Of a stretch of 64,000 bases of DNA, positions 1 to 8,020 are shown one piece after another. The stretch covers positions 1 through 64,000 of the forward strand of contig JAUXUL010000043.1 of assembly GCA_030680795.1 (NCBI GenBank), given 5' to 3'. Position 1 is the stretch's first letter; each line of letters opens with the position of its first letter. A program made the translations under genes and the position numbers. Origin of the DNA: Anaerolineales bacterium (lineage in GTDB: Bacteria > Chloroflexota > Anaerolineae > Anaerolineales > Villigracilaceae). Under the pieces are notes generated by a model. It worked only from the letters and a program-made list of their open reading frames with translations. It made no database searches and was not told the origin of the DNA.

Positions 1-464
1 GTTCGGAGTTTTGCTATCTGAGCAATAAATTTTGAATCTTTTTGAAAAAAGAATCCTATCTCCAGCGCTAAGGGGTCCCGTAAAATTGATTGGAGACATG
101 TTTTAGTTGCTACAATACTTTGATCGATCAATTTATCAACTGATTGACCTAGGGGAGTGTCTATTGTTTTAAGAATATCATATTGTACAACACCGAAGCG
201 CACTATCTCTCCGCTACTTATAGCATCAACATGTGCAGAGGTTAAAGTTTTAATTTCTAAAGCGGCGTCTCTTACTGCTTGGGCAGCCTCAAGTAATTTC
301 TTGTACTTATTATCAAAATGATTGCGTACGCTCTCTTGTTTTTCAGGAGAAACTTCCAAAAGAAAGAGCTGGTTTCGTAGGTCAAATATTCCCCCAAAAA
401 ACCTGGCGATAAAAGGAGAATTTGTGCCTTCGTCACTTATTTTTTTTACTTGATATGTCAGCAT
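1..464 (-). CDS. Hypothetical protein, 3' end outside the window
   Basis: This frame stays open from an ATG at 464-462 to the window edge, giving at least 154 residues with no stop. A GGAGG ribosome-binding site lies seven bases upstream (complement of 471-475), which supports the start. The visible protein begins MLTYQVKKISDEG and appears mostly helical and soluble, with no membrane segment, signal peptide or catalytic motif that I recognise. It is the last visible member of a minus-strand run behind res1 and the 637-1281 gene, after a 172-base gap. Its place behind a type III restriction operon suggests an accessory defence gene, but that is inference from position only. Confidence 0.7.
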   Translation of the reverse strand, partial: MLTYQVKKISDEGTNSPFIARFFGGIFDLRNQLFLLEVSPEKQESVRNHFDNKYKKLLEAAQAVRDAALEIKTLTSAHVDAISSGEIVRFGVVQYDILKTIDTPLGQSVDKLIDQSIVATKTCLQSILRDPLALEIGFFFQKDSKFIAQIAKLR

Positions 465-636
465 TCTTTTCCTCCAGATTAACTTTTTTTTCTCGCTCGG
501 CGAGGACAAAGTCACTCGCCAAGATGTGATCAAAGGTTTTTAATCAATTATCCCATCGAGGTTTCACATACCCTGCCCAATAACTTTCTCACGCCCCACG
601 CCGCGAGCATTCATTTATAAAACAACTTACATCTCA

Positions 637-1281
637 TTAAGAGGGGAACACCTCAGGCACAAGCAGTTTTAGTTGAGCAATTGCTAGCGGACCCACAGCA
701 CTACCTAATGAATTCACAGCAGACTTAACAAATGTTTTCAAAAGGCTTTGAAAGTCCATACCAGCCTCTTTCTTTAGAAGGCGACTAAATCCCTTTTGAA
801 ATTGATCAGCAACTTTCTTTCCATACATCTCCCGGATTAATTTTTCGAGGGCGGTATGATCAATCTTTATTATCTCGGTATTGAAAGAGCTATCTGCAAA
901 CATACCTCTGGCTTTTAAGCGTCCCTGTATAGCGTGCCGCAAGTATTCATCCTCCAACACGAAGTTTATCTTTTCTTTTTCGGCATCAAAAACAGAGCGT
1001 GCAAGTACAAGGAGGAACTGAATTTCAACATACTTTTCTTCAACTGGAGGGTATTTTAGATGTGCCTCATAACGCAAATTCTTAACGTGCGTCTCAGTCA
1101 TTTGCAACCGAATACTTAATTCGTGATTACTCAGCGTAACCAAATCACCATATTTCCCTAGCAGGTACATAATTAAAATATCCACCTCCCGTTTAGACAA
1201 TGCCCCCATGCCATTTTTCAAATATTCACCCAGAAGTTCATCTACAAATCCGTTTGTATCAGTGATTTTTATCGCGTTCAT
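637..1281 (-). CDS. Hypothetical protein with possible N-terminal helix-turn-helix
   Basis: A 214-residue protein with an AGGAG ribosome-binding site before its ATG. Residues about 26-72 (ALSKREVDILIMYLLGKYGD, then SNHELSIRLQMTETHVKNLR) have the spacing of a winged or LuxR-like helix-turn-helix in which SNHELSIRL reads as a recognition unit. The remainder is amphipathic helix; the C-terminal third (about 180-214) is more hydrophobic, with small residues. I do not recognise the family. It starts 59 bases after the res1 stop on the same strand, so it is probably transcribed with the restriction operon. A regulator or effector companion of that system is possible but unproven. Confidence 0.7.
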   Translation of the reverse strand: MNAIKITDTNGFVDELLGEYLKNGMGALSKREVDILIMYLLGKYGDLVTLSNHELSIRLQMTETHVKNLRYEAHLKYPPVEEKYVEIQFLLVLARSVFDAEKEKINFVLEDEYLRHAIQGRLKARGMFADSSFNTEIIKIDHTALEKLIREMYGKKVADQFQKGFSRLLKKEAGMDFQSLLKTFVKSAVNSLGSAVGPLAIAQLKLLVPEVFPS

Positions 1282-1339
1282 ATTGGACTCCTATTTCATC
1301 AGAATATAGCGAAGGAGATCGTAAAACAAGTACGTTACC

Positions 1340-4033
1340 TTATTTATATTTTCTAAAATTCACAACCAGTTCTTTGAATGTCTTTGGGCTGTACTTCTCA
1401 AAATCTTCCTCTTCTACAAACACATAATCGTAATAGACTTTATTCTGTAAAGCATTGATATCTTCGCACCATTTTTTCAGGCGTTCCATTTTCAGTGGGA
1501 CATCCAAATCTTCCAACCCCTTGGTTTCAACAATATATATTTCTTTGGGGCTTGTTTTCACTATAAAATCGGGATAGTAGTTGGAGATATTCCCGTCTGC
1601 ATTGACGTAGTCAATCCTAAAATTCACGGCGAAGTAGTTTTTGGCGTAGGAAATAACATCATCGCACTTCTCAAGAAATGATGCAAACAGTAACTCTAAA
1701 TTGCTTCTATCGCTAACAATTTTGTTGAAGACGCTTTTCTGCGCCATGAGGAAGCCTTGATCTTTGACAACAAACGGGCGGGTTTGCCTGAGTTTGATAT
1801 AGTCGCGTATCTCTGCGCTTCCCTTGTCCTGCACGGTCAGGTCGTTGATTTTCTTCTTGAAAGTCTCAATGATTGTCTTGGTGGCTTCGAGTTCGGAGAG
1901 ATTGCGGATGGTGTTCAGGTCGTCAATATCCACAATAGATGTAAACAGGTGTTGTGAGATGAATTCCTTGACCTTGCCATATAGCACATCGTAACCGCTG
2001 ACAAGGCGCAGGTCTTTCATAATGACTTGCGCGAAATAGCCAATCACGCTTCGGTAATCGGTCACGGCGGCAGAATCAAGATAGGTGGTGTGATTGATTT
2101 CGCCCGTTGTAATGTCTTTGAAGATAATCTCGCGCAGTTCTGCTTCGGAGAATTGTTTGTACTCAATTTTCCTGTTGCCAAAGGAATCAATTGCAAGGTC
2201 TTCGAGCCGTTTGTATTCACGGTAAATACGCGGCGTAAGAATGGGGATTTCAATATCAAGTTTGTCCACATCCTTTTTTGTGTTCTCGTTATCCACTTCG
2301 ATGACCATAGGACCATTGGGTTTTGTGCCTGTACCCATCGGTCTGCGTTCCAGTTCCACGCCTTCGCTTTTGATGGATTCGACAAATTCCATGAAGGCGG
2401 CTGTGCCAACCACGCTGACATACTCGGTTATATCTGTGCCTGGATACATGCGGCGCAAACCACGCCCAAGCGTCTGTTCGGGCAGGATGTTGCTCTTGGA
2501 TGAATAGGCGCGCAAACCAACAATGGTCGTTACATTACGAACGTCCCAACCTTCTTTGAGCATAAGCACTGAGACAATTACTTTATATGGTTTTTCCCAA
2601 CTGTCAATTTTATTTGCGGCTTCTCGAAGTATTTCCAGTTCTTCCTTGCTTTTCTTTGAATCGGACTCGGATACTTCACCATTGTTGTTAGTGTGAATGA
2701 CCAGAACAGCATCTTTGAATTCGGGATAGGTGCTTTCCAAATATTCCGCGACATCATCACAGTTCTTGGTTTCGTCGGTCATCACGAAAAGCACGGCTTT
2801 CTTGCCAAGTTTTTCATGGTCGGGATATACCTTACGCCATTCTTCGACGCCCAGGTTAACATAATCTGCGTATCTTTCAGTGTATTTGACGCTATCGCGT
2901 TCAACGAGTTTTGCGCGGCTGGCAAGATCAGGCAGGACAGGGTGTTTGACCACATTTTGAATGATGGCTTCCACCAGTGGATAGTCGCACACGGTTTGGA
3001 CAAAAATTGCGCCGTTGTTGTGCTTAGGTGTGGCGGTGACATCCAATTGCAGGGAAAGGAAATGATCTTTCTGTTTCAGGCGGTTGTGAATATCTTCAAT
3101 GGACTTGAACCATGCCAAACGGCTGTCATGAATATGATGGGCTTCATCGTTGATAACTACCAGTTCGTCAATCTCGCGTATGATGACGCCTAAATCCACT
3201 TTGGAGTCGTTGGTCTTGCCTGTTGGACGTGTGCCGAGGAAATAGTCTTCGAGATTATCGTCATCGAAACTTGGTTCGGTATCGTTTCCAGCGTAGACTC
3301 TGTGTATGTTGGTCAGGAACAGGTTTCCCGTTTTGCGAACGATGGATACATCATCCTGAATGTGCAGGGTCATTTGAAAATCATCCTGCCAGTTTTGACC
3401 TTCGTAACCGTTATCAGGCAGAAGCGGGTCGTTGAAGAAAATTTTCAGCCCGTTGAAATCAGTTCGCAGGCGGTCAAGTACGATGATATTTGGCGCGATA
3501 AGCAAAAAGTTTGTGGCGAGTTGGGAATCTTCTTCATAAATTTTGTGGAAATAACACCAAGTAATTAACAGACTCATCACTTTGGTTTTACCGCTGCCCG
3601 TTGCCATTTTAACCACCAGCCTGAGCCATTCTTCATCGAACAAACTGGCAGAGACAAAGCCCGACGCGTCGTAACGCATGAGATCGTACTTGTCTTTGAC
3701 CTTTGCGACTTCGTACAAATAGATAACGGTTTCAACCGCTTCACGCTGGGCAAAGTAATACTGAAAACCATCACCACCCTCACCCTGCCCTTTCCCAAAA
3801 GCGGGAGAGGGAGCAGGTGGAAACCACCAATTCAACAAGGCTTTGCTAGTATTGCTTGCGCCTTCATATTGATTGTCGCGCCATTCTTTTACTTCCCTGC
3901 GGATGTTATTGACGAACGGAGGCAGGAGTTTATCGTAACTGGATTCGCGCAGATCTTCATCGGCGGGAAACCAGCGATGTTCTGGATTCAGAATTTCATA
4001 GGGTGAAGTGGGGAAGGAAGGGTGAATTGCCAT
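1340..4033 (-). CDS. Type III restriction enzyme, Res subunit (copy 1)
   Basis: An 897-residue helicase-nuclease. Walker A ATGSGKT is at 144-150, the DEAH box (NDEAHH) at 295-300 and motif III-like VTATPK at about 332-337. The motif VI region ILPEQTLGRGLRRM follows, and a C-terminal PD-(D/E)XK nuclease has PDF at about 821-823 and ETKG at 836-839. In this family ATP-driven translocation or switching follows Mod-dependent site recognition, and cleavage needs two sites. Residues 72-89 (PPAPSPAFGKGQGEGGDG) correspond to an inserted palindromic repeat; res2 has a different linker there before the shared YYF-QREA segment. The gene lies downstream of mod1 with a GIY-YIG gene and repeats between them. 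Confidence 0.93.
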   Translation of the reverse strand: MAIHPSFPTSPYEILNPEHRWFPADEDLRESSYDKLLPPFVNNIRREVKEWRDNQYEGASNTSKALLNWWFPPAPSPAFGKGQGEGGDGFQYYFAQREAVETVIYLYEVAKVKDKYDLMRYDASGFVSASLFDEEWLRLVVKMATGSGKTKVMSLLITWCYFHKIYEEDSQLATNFLLIAPNIIVLDRLRTDFNGLKIFFNDPLLPDNGYEGQNWQDDFQMTLHIQDDVSIVRKTGNLFLTNIHRVYAGNDTEPSFDDDNLEDYFLGTRPTGKTNDSKVDLGVIIREIDELVVINDEAHHIHDSRLAWFKSIEDIHNRLKQKDHFLSLQLDVTATPKHNNGAIFVQTVCDYPLVEAIIQNVVKHPVLPDLASRAKLVERDSVKYTERYADYVNLGVEEWRKVYPDHEKLGKKAVLFVMTDETKNCDDVAEYLESTYPEFKDAVLVIHTNNNGEVSESDSKKSKEELEILREAANKIDSWEKPYKVIVSVLMLKEGWDVRNVTTIVGLRAYSSKSNILPEQTLGRGLRRMYPGTDITEYVSVVGTAAFMEFVESIKSEGVELERRPMGTGTKPNGPMVIEVDNENTKKDVDKLDIEIPILTPRIYREYKRLEDLAIDSFGNRKIEYKQFSEAELREIIFKDITTGEINHTTYLDSAAVTDYRSVIGYFAQVIMKDLRLVSGYDVLYGKVKEFISQHLFTSIVDIDDLNTIRNLSELEATKTIIETFKKKINDLTVQDKGSAEIRDYIKLRQTRPFVVKDQGFLMAQKSVFNKIVSDRSNLELLFASFLEKCDDVISYAKNYFAVNFRIDYVNADGNISNYYPDFIVKTSPKEIYIVETKGLEDLDVPLKMERLKKWCEDINALQNKVYYDYVFVEEEDFEKYSPKTFKELVVNFRKYK
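3767..3820. repeat. Palindromic repeat inside res1
   Basis: The bases contain CACCCTCACCCTGCCC followed by GCGGGAGAGGGAGCAGG, an imperfect palindrome. It is read in frame in res1 as PSPAFGKGQGEGG. The same element type is in frame in mod2 near 19015-19050 (SPSPAGRGQGEG). Confidence 0.75.
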
Positions 4034-4065
4034 TATTTTCTTGTCCTATTGTTATTTCAAGCGTA

Positions 4066-4199
4066 TTGTCATTTCGTCGTTTCATTGTCGTTTCGAGCAG
4101 AGCGAGAAACCTTGCTCGACGGGAATGAGGATTTCTCAGTCGCTACGCTCCTTCGAAATGACAATAAAAGGTTTGTCGTTTCGACCGAAGGGAGAAATC
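4066..4199. repeat. Palindromic dispersed repeat between GIY-YIG gene and res1
   Basis: The stretch is built from TCGTTTCGAGCAGAGCGAGA on one side and CGCTACGCTCCTTCGAAATG on the other, which are complementary arms. A further half copy (TTTGTCGTTTCGACCGAAGG) runs up to the stop codon of the GIY-YIG gene. The same unit recurs at 4524-4672, at 4688-4766, and in related form at 13746 and 40997. Confidence 0.8.
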
Positions 4200-4499
4200 T
4201 TAATCTACTATCCATTCCAGGCTCAAATCTTTCCAATCAGGATTCATTGTAATCACCAGATTGTTCTTCTTTTCCCTGCGCCATTTTTTGATTTCTTTTT
4301 CTCTTGCAAGCGCCACATGAACATCAGTCGTGTGTTCGTAGTAAACAAGTTTATTTACGTTGTATTTCTTGGTAAACCCATCAACCAGTTTGTTTTTGTG
4401 CTCATAGAGCCGCCGTTCAAGATTGTTGGTCATGCCAATATACATCACTTCGTCAGTCCAGTTGGTGAGTATATAAACGTAGAAGTTGTAGTCTCGCAT
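4200..4499 (-). CDS. Small GIY-YIG family endonuclease
   Basis: A 99-residue single-domain GIY-YIG protein. The first signature is YVYIL at 7-11 and the second MYIG at 19-22, followed by NLERRLYEHK (arginine and tyrosine of the active site) and the conserved AREKEIKKWRR segment carrying the catalytic glutamate. Related short proteins of the UvrC N-domain/YhbQ type cut DNA, but their cellular role is poorly known. GAGGA lies ahead of the ATG. The gene lies within the mod1-res1 operon with palindromic repeats filling both flanks, as if it and the repeats entered together. Whether it aids restriction or mobilises the repeats is open. Confidence 0.88.
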   Translation of the reverse strand: MRDYNFYVYILTNWTDEVMYIGMTNNLERRLYEHKNKLVDGFTKKYNVNKLVYYEHTTDVHVALAREKEIKKWRREKKNNLVITMNPDWKDLSLEWIVD

Positions 4500-4523
4500 A
4501 AGACTTTTCCTCGTAATACCTTG

Positions 4524-4766
4524 TCATTTCTACTCCCTTTTGTCATTTCGAGCGGAGCGAGAAACCTTGCTCGACGGTGGTCAAGATTGGTGGGTTTGTC
4601 GTTTCGAGCGGAGCGAGAAATCTTGCTCGACGGCGGTCAAGGTTTCTCAGTCGCTATCACTTCTTCGAAATGACAAACCGCTGTTCCCTGTCATTTCGAC
4701 CGAATGGATAAATCTTGCTCTACAGTGGTGAAGATTTCTCAGTAGCTACGCTCCTTCGAAATGACA
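4524..4766. repeat. Palindromic repeat cluster between mod1 and GIY-YIG gene
   Basis: At least three units carry TTTCGAGCGGAGCGAGAAA or its variant TTTCGACCGAATGGA on the left. CAGTCGCTAC or CAGTAGCTACGCTCC followed by TTCGAAATGACA lies on the right. The intergenic region holds little else and ends just before the mod1 stop codon. Confidence 0.8.
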
Positions 4767-4771
4767 AACCA

Positions 4772-7054
4772 TCATTTACCAACATTCACATCCAAAATTT
4801 TCATGGTGTCGTTCCCGAAAATATCCACCACCTTGACAGCGATCTTACGCCGACCTGGGGGAACTTCATGCGGCGGCGTTTTCAACTCAATCGAACGATC
4901 TTTCTTGGTACGGAAGGACTGCCATTCGTTCTCAAAGATGAAATCGCCCGTCCAGACTTCTTCCCATTGGTCTGAGACTTCCGAAGTCTCGGAGACTTCG
5001 GAAGTCTGGCTTTTGACTCGCACGATCTCGCGTTTGTTCTCGAAGTCGAAATCTACCGCCCAATAATCAATCCAGTCTGTCCATTTTTTGGTCAGCACTT
5101 CTTTGGTGACAATGCCCGCCTTGTCCTTTGAGACTTTGATGATTGAGCCGTTTTCCACCACGATCTTATTTGCGCCGTTTTTCAAGGATGCGGCGGCATT
5201 TTCAATTGAGTCTTGCGAATAGAAAACCGAGAAGTCGGTCAGTTCGACGGCGACGCTGTTCTTTTTGACAAGCGGCTTGACTTCGATATAGGAAACATCG
5301 TGAAAGACAACTTGATTCTTTTCGATGGCGCGTTTATCGAAGACTTCACGCGGAATGTATTTGAGCGCCAGGTCAATGCCTTTGGATTTGGCTTCCTCTT
5401 GAATGTTGGGGAACAAGCCCATTTCAAACTCAAAGGCCAGCACATCCACGCGGGAAATGCGCTTCTCGCGGCACTCCAAAATGATCTCTTCTATAAATAA
5501 ACGTGTAACAGGCAAATTGACGGGACCCACCGCCACCATGCGCCCTGACTTCTTGCCATGAAAACAACGGAAGTTCTCCACGCTTTCGGCTCTGTATGCG
5601 CGGAGAATCAAGGCGATAAAATCCTGCTCACGTTGTTCAAGTTGTTTCTTTTGTTCTGCTTCACGTAGATTCAAATTCACGCCGATGTAATGCGCCCGCT
5701 CGTATTTGCCGAGATTGAGAATCTCAAAGGCTCTAAAATCTTTGCCTTCGGCTTTGAGTTCACGTTGCACGCCGATTAATCGCTTGCGTGTGGTGTGAAT
5801 GCCAAACTTACCCAAATCAGAACCAATCCATTTTCGATTCAGTTTTTCAGCCATTGCCAATGTCGTACCAGAACCACAGAAGAAATCGGCAACAATATCA
5901 TTTTCAACAGTTGATGCTGATATTATCCTTTCAAGAAGTTTCTCTGGCTTCTGTGTTGGGTATCCAAGAAGTTCAGTTCCAGTTTTGCTTGGCAAAATAT
6001 CAACCCAATTTGATTGGACGCGCCGACCTTGTTCTGAATAATCATCCATATACTGTTTTAGGTAAGGAGTGCCAGTGCTTGAATAGTAAATCAGGTTTTT
6101 CTTTTCAAGGTCGTCAATATTATCTTGTGAATAAGACCAATGTCTTCCTTTAGGCGGGCTTATAAGTTTTCCATTGAATTTACGTGCTGGACCCGCGCCT
6201 GGGGCTGTTATTGGACCCGCAAAAAATCTTTTGCCTGTGCCTTCTTCAACCGAGTTAAATCGTGTCTCTAAGTGTCCATCAGAAAGCGGAATATAAACTG
6301 GATTAAAAAAATTCTTTTCGGTTTTTGCGTAAAAGAAAATTGTGTCGTGGACTACTCCAAATCTGCCTGCGTCATTGTGCGCTCCTGTTCTTTGCCACAC
6401 AATTTCATTTCTAAAATAATCTGCTCCAAATATTTCGTCTAAGATTAAGCGAAGATAACTATTCACTCGATAATCACAATGCACATAAATACTGCCATCA
6501 TCTGCCAGCAAGTCGCGCATGATAATCAGGCGTTCGTAAATCATTGCAATGAAACTGTCCGCGCCTTTGCCCCAAGTGTCACGGTAGGCGAGTTCTTCCA
6601 ATACATTTGGTCTTTTGGTAAAAGTATCATCGCCAATTTCCATATCCATTGAAAAGTCTGCGCCCACGTCGAAGGGCGGGTCAATGTAAATCAGTTTAAT
6701 CCCGCCGTTCTTCTCGATCTCTTCGCGCAGGGGTCCATTTTTTAGGGAGGAGAGAATCAGTTTGTTGTCGCCCCAAATGAGTTTATTTGTCCAGCCGCTT
6801 TTCTGCCGTCCGCGTGTATCGAATAAATCCAGTTGCAGGGTGGAGTCCGCTTGCTTTTCGGCGCGTGGCTCGTCCACCTGCTCGATGACTTGAAACGGCA
6901 AAACGATATTCGTCACTTCATTGCTCTTGCCGTTCCAGATCAATTCCACTTCGCGCTTGTCGTCAAATAGCAGGAAGCGGTATTTATCGGGCAGAGGTTT
7001 GTTTGATTCAATAAGCTTTAGGAGTTCACGTTTTTCGTTGTCGGTAAGTTTCAT
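4772..7054 (-). CDS. Type III DNA methyltransferase, Mod subunit (copy 1)
   Basis: A 760-residue beta-class amino-methyltransferase. The catalytic motif IV DPPF is at 125-128 and the SAM-binding motif I FFCGSGTT at 391-398, the order typical of Mod proteins. The variable region between them is the expected target-recognition domain. Mod methylates the recognition site and guides Res to unmodified DNA. An AAGGA ribosome-binding site precedes the ATG. Residues about 682-697 (SQTSEVSETSEVSDQW) come from an in-frame palindromic repeat; the paralogue mod2 lacks this segment but shares the surrounding WAVDFD and KKDRS or RKDRS blocks. It heads the operon mod1, GIY-YIG, res1. Confidence 0.93.
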   Translation of the reverse strand: MKLTDNEKRELLKLIESNKPLPDKYRFLLFDDKREVELIWNGKSNEVTNIVLPFQVIEQVDEPRAEKQADSTLQLDLFDTRGRQKSGWTNKLIWGDNKLILSSLKNGPLREEIEKNGGIKLIYIDPPFDVGADFSMDMEIGDDTFTKRPNVLEELAYRDTWGKGADSFIAMIYERLIIMRDLLADDGSIYVHCDYRVNSYLRLILDEIFGADYFRNEIVWQRTGAHNDAGRFGVVHDTIFFYAKTEKNFFNPVYIPLSDGHLETRFNSVEEGTGKRFFAGPITAPGAGPARKFNGKLISPPKGRHWSYSQDNIDDLEKKNLIYYSSTGTPYLKQYMDDYSEQGRRVQSNWVDILPSKTGTELLGYPTQKPEKLLERIISASTVENDIVADFFCGSGTTLAMAEKLNRKWIGSDLGKFGIHTTRKRLIGVQRELKAEGKDFRAFEILNLGKYERAHYIGVNLNLREAEQKKQLEQREQDFIALILRAYRAESVENFRCFHGKKSGRMVAVGPVNLPVTRLFIEEIILECREKRISRVDVLAFEFEMGLFPNIQEEAKSKGIDLALKYIPREVFDKRAIEKNQVVFHDVSYIEVKPLVKKNSVAVELTDFSVFYSQDSIENAAASLKNGANKIVVENGSIIKVSKDKAGIVTKEVLTKKWTDWIDYWAVDFDFENKREIVRVKSQTSEVSETSEVSDQWEEVWTGDFIFENEWQSFRTKKDRSIELKTPPHEVPPGRRKIAVKVVDIFGNDTMKILDVNVGK
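4972..5009. repeat. Palindromic repeat inside mod1
   Basis: AGACTTCCGAAGTCT and AGACTTCGGAAGTCT, each itself nearly palindromic, are separated by three bases and read in frame in mod1 as TSEVSETSEVS. Related elements based on ACCTCCGAG/CTCGGAGGT occur at 9715-9746 and 14841-14868. Confidence 0.75.
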
Positions 7055-7146
7055 GAGACAATTCCTTTTTATTTCCTAGCGTCAAATCATTTGTATCAAG
7101 AAACATTTCAACCCTGCATTTTCTCCAAGTATACCCGACCAATCCG

Positions 7147-7226
7147 TCATCCCCATAACCCCAACTCCCTCAACACCTCCTCCGTATGCTCCCCCATCAA
7201 AGGCGGTGGGAGGCGGTAAGAGATTG
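7147..7226 (-). pseudogene. Relic of a CaiB-type CoA-transferase 3' end
   Basis: On the minus strand this reads ISYRLPPPLMGEHTEEVLRE then LGLWG and a stop. It matches the C-terminus of the intact gene at 8455-9633 (YRLPPPLMGEHTEQVLRELG). A one-base length difference after the shared CCCCATA shifts the frame and explains the early stop. The intact counterpart is at about 8492-8568, in the same orientation, so the two copies form direct repeats around the DUF4258/YgiT cassette. Confidence 0.8.
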
Positions 7227-7238
7227 AAATATCGAGAC

Positions 7239-7279
7239 ACAAAAGAAAAGACTGGCGGTTAGCCAGTCTTTTCTTTTGT
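7239..7279. terminator. Bidirectional terminator hairpin
   Basis: GACTGGC (7250-7256) pairs with GCCAGTC (7262-7268), and flanking ACAAAAGAAAA pairs with TTTTCTTTTGT, giving an 18-base-pair stem with a five-base loop. T tracts follow the GC stem on both strands, so it can end transcripts from either side. Confidence 0.75.
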
Positions 7280-7402
7280 TTTCTTGAGTTTCTTCTTTTC
7301 TTTTGGTTCAGGCCTTGTTTTCAACAAAGCCACAAGTGCATCTTTGAAACTCAGAGGTGATAGGGTTATAGGTTTTTCATTCGTAGTCTTTTTGTTAGTA
7401 TC
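7259..7402 (-). other. In-frame open extension downstream of the YgiT-type gene
   Basis: Directly after the TAA stop of the 7403-7681 gene the same frame stays open for 47 codons. It reads through PLSFKDALVALLKTRPEPKE to a lysine-rich tail ending KTKEKTG and a stop within the terminator. It has no ATG start. An 8-base tandem duplication (TAAGATAC twice) lies at the stop codon, so a slippage event may have cut one longer protein in two. Alternatively it is a separate small protein started at a non-ATG codon, or by reinitiation. Confidence 0.4.
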
Positions 7403-7681
7403 TTAGTATCTTAGTCTGACATAAGTATCATCCTCAAACAACTGCTCTCTTATATACGTTCCTGTTATACTTGTAGTTGAAGGAACTTTCCAATCTTTCC
7501 ACAGTCTCTTCAATCCTTCGATAGCGTTATCAATTCCAAAAGCGGTATCTCTGGAAATCACTTCCTCGCCACAATAGTCGCACTTAAATCCATCTACAGT
7601 AAAAGTTTGGAAGTAATATCCAACCTTCTTTTCGACTTTTACTTTTTGAGGCCGCAACTCGCCTCCGCATCTATGTTTCAT
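7403..7681 (-). CDS. YgiT-type zinc-finger antitoxin
   Basis: From the ATG at 7681 the protein has 92 residues and begins MKHRCGGELRPQKVKVEKKV; a zinc knuckle with CGG near the start and CDYCGEE about 26 residues later is characteristic of YgiT/MqsA-type N-domains. I prefer this start to an upstream one at 7714 because GGAGATAAC sits directly before it and it falls one base after the stop of the toxin gene. There is no helix-turn-helix after the finger, unlike full MqsA. Its partner is the DUF4258 protein upstream, a pairing seen in many genomes as a type II toxin-antitoxin module. Confidence 0.8.
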   Translation of the reverse strand: MKHRCGGELRPQKVKVEKKVGYYFQTFTVDGFKCDYCGEEVISRDTAFGIDNAIEGLKRLWKDWKVPSTTSITGTYIREQLFEDDTYVRLRY

Positions 7682-7682
7682 G

Positions 7683-8006
7683 TTATCTCCTTCTTCTTCT
7701 AAATTCAGGTGCATGGAATTTTAATGGGCTTGGTCTGTAAGCCGTGATAATTTCAGGCATATCAGATGAAATACCCACACATACGTGTATCGGAAGGTCA
7801 GGCTCAAACCATCCTAATACAAGGCAAGAAGCACCTCTTGGATCATCTGGATAATCTTCGATAATTTCTGGGCTATCATGTCCTATTGCAGTTTCTAGTT
7901 TTATGATTGTGATGTGGTCATTATCCAATTCTTGAAAACCATGCGAAGTAATGGAATATCTTCCAATTCTGAAGCATTCAGAAATCATATCCAGATTTAG
8001 TGGCAT
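7683..8006 (-). CDS. DUF4258 domain protein, probable toxin
   Basis: A 107-residue protein with the pattern of DUF4258: an N-terminal helix, then YSITSHGFQELDNDHITI with the conserved histidine, followed by IEDYPDDPRGASCLVLGW and a beta-rich end with HVCVGI. Proteins of this family are generally coded just before a YgiT-type zinc-finger antitoxin, as here, and are presumed RNA-cleaving toxins; the activity is inferred from the pairing. The polyarginine tail (RRRRR) is encoded by purine-rich sequence that also supplies the ribosome-binding site of the antitoxin. Confidence 0.8.
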   Translation of the reverse strand: MPLNLDMISECFRIGRYSITSHGFQELDNDHITIIKLETAIGHDSPEIIEDYPDDPRGASCLVLGWFEPDLPIHVCVGISSDMPEIITAYRPSPLKFHAPEFRRRRR

Positions 8007-8020
8007 TTCCCAACCTCAAT

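Noticed and set aside
4041-4673. Long plus-strand open frame with repeated SFRAEREILLDG-type peptides
   Set aside because: The repeated peptides are translations of the dispersed palindromic repeats, which stay open in several frames.
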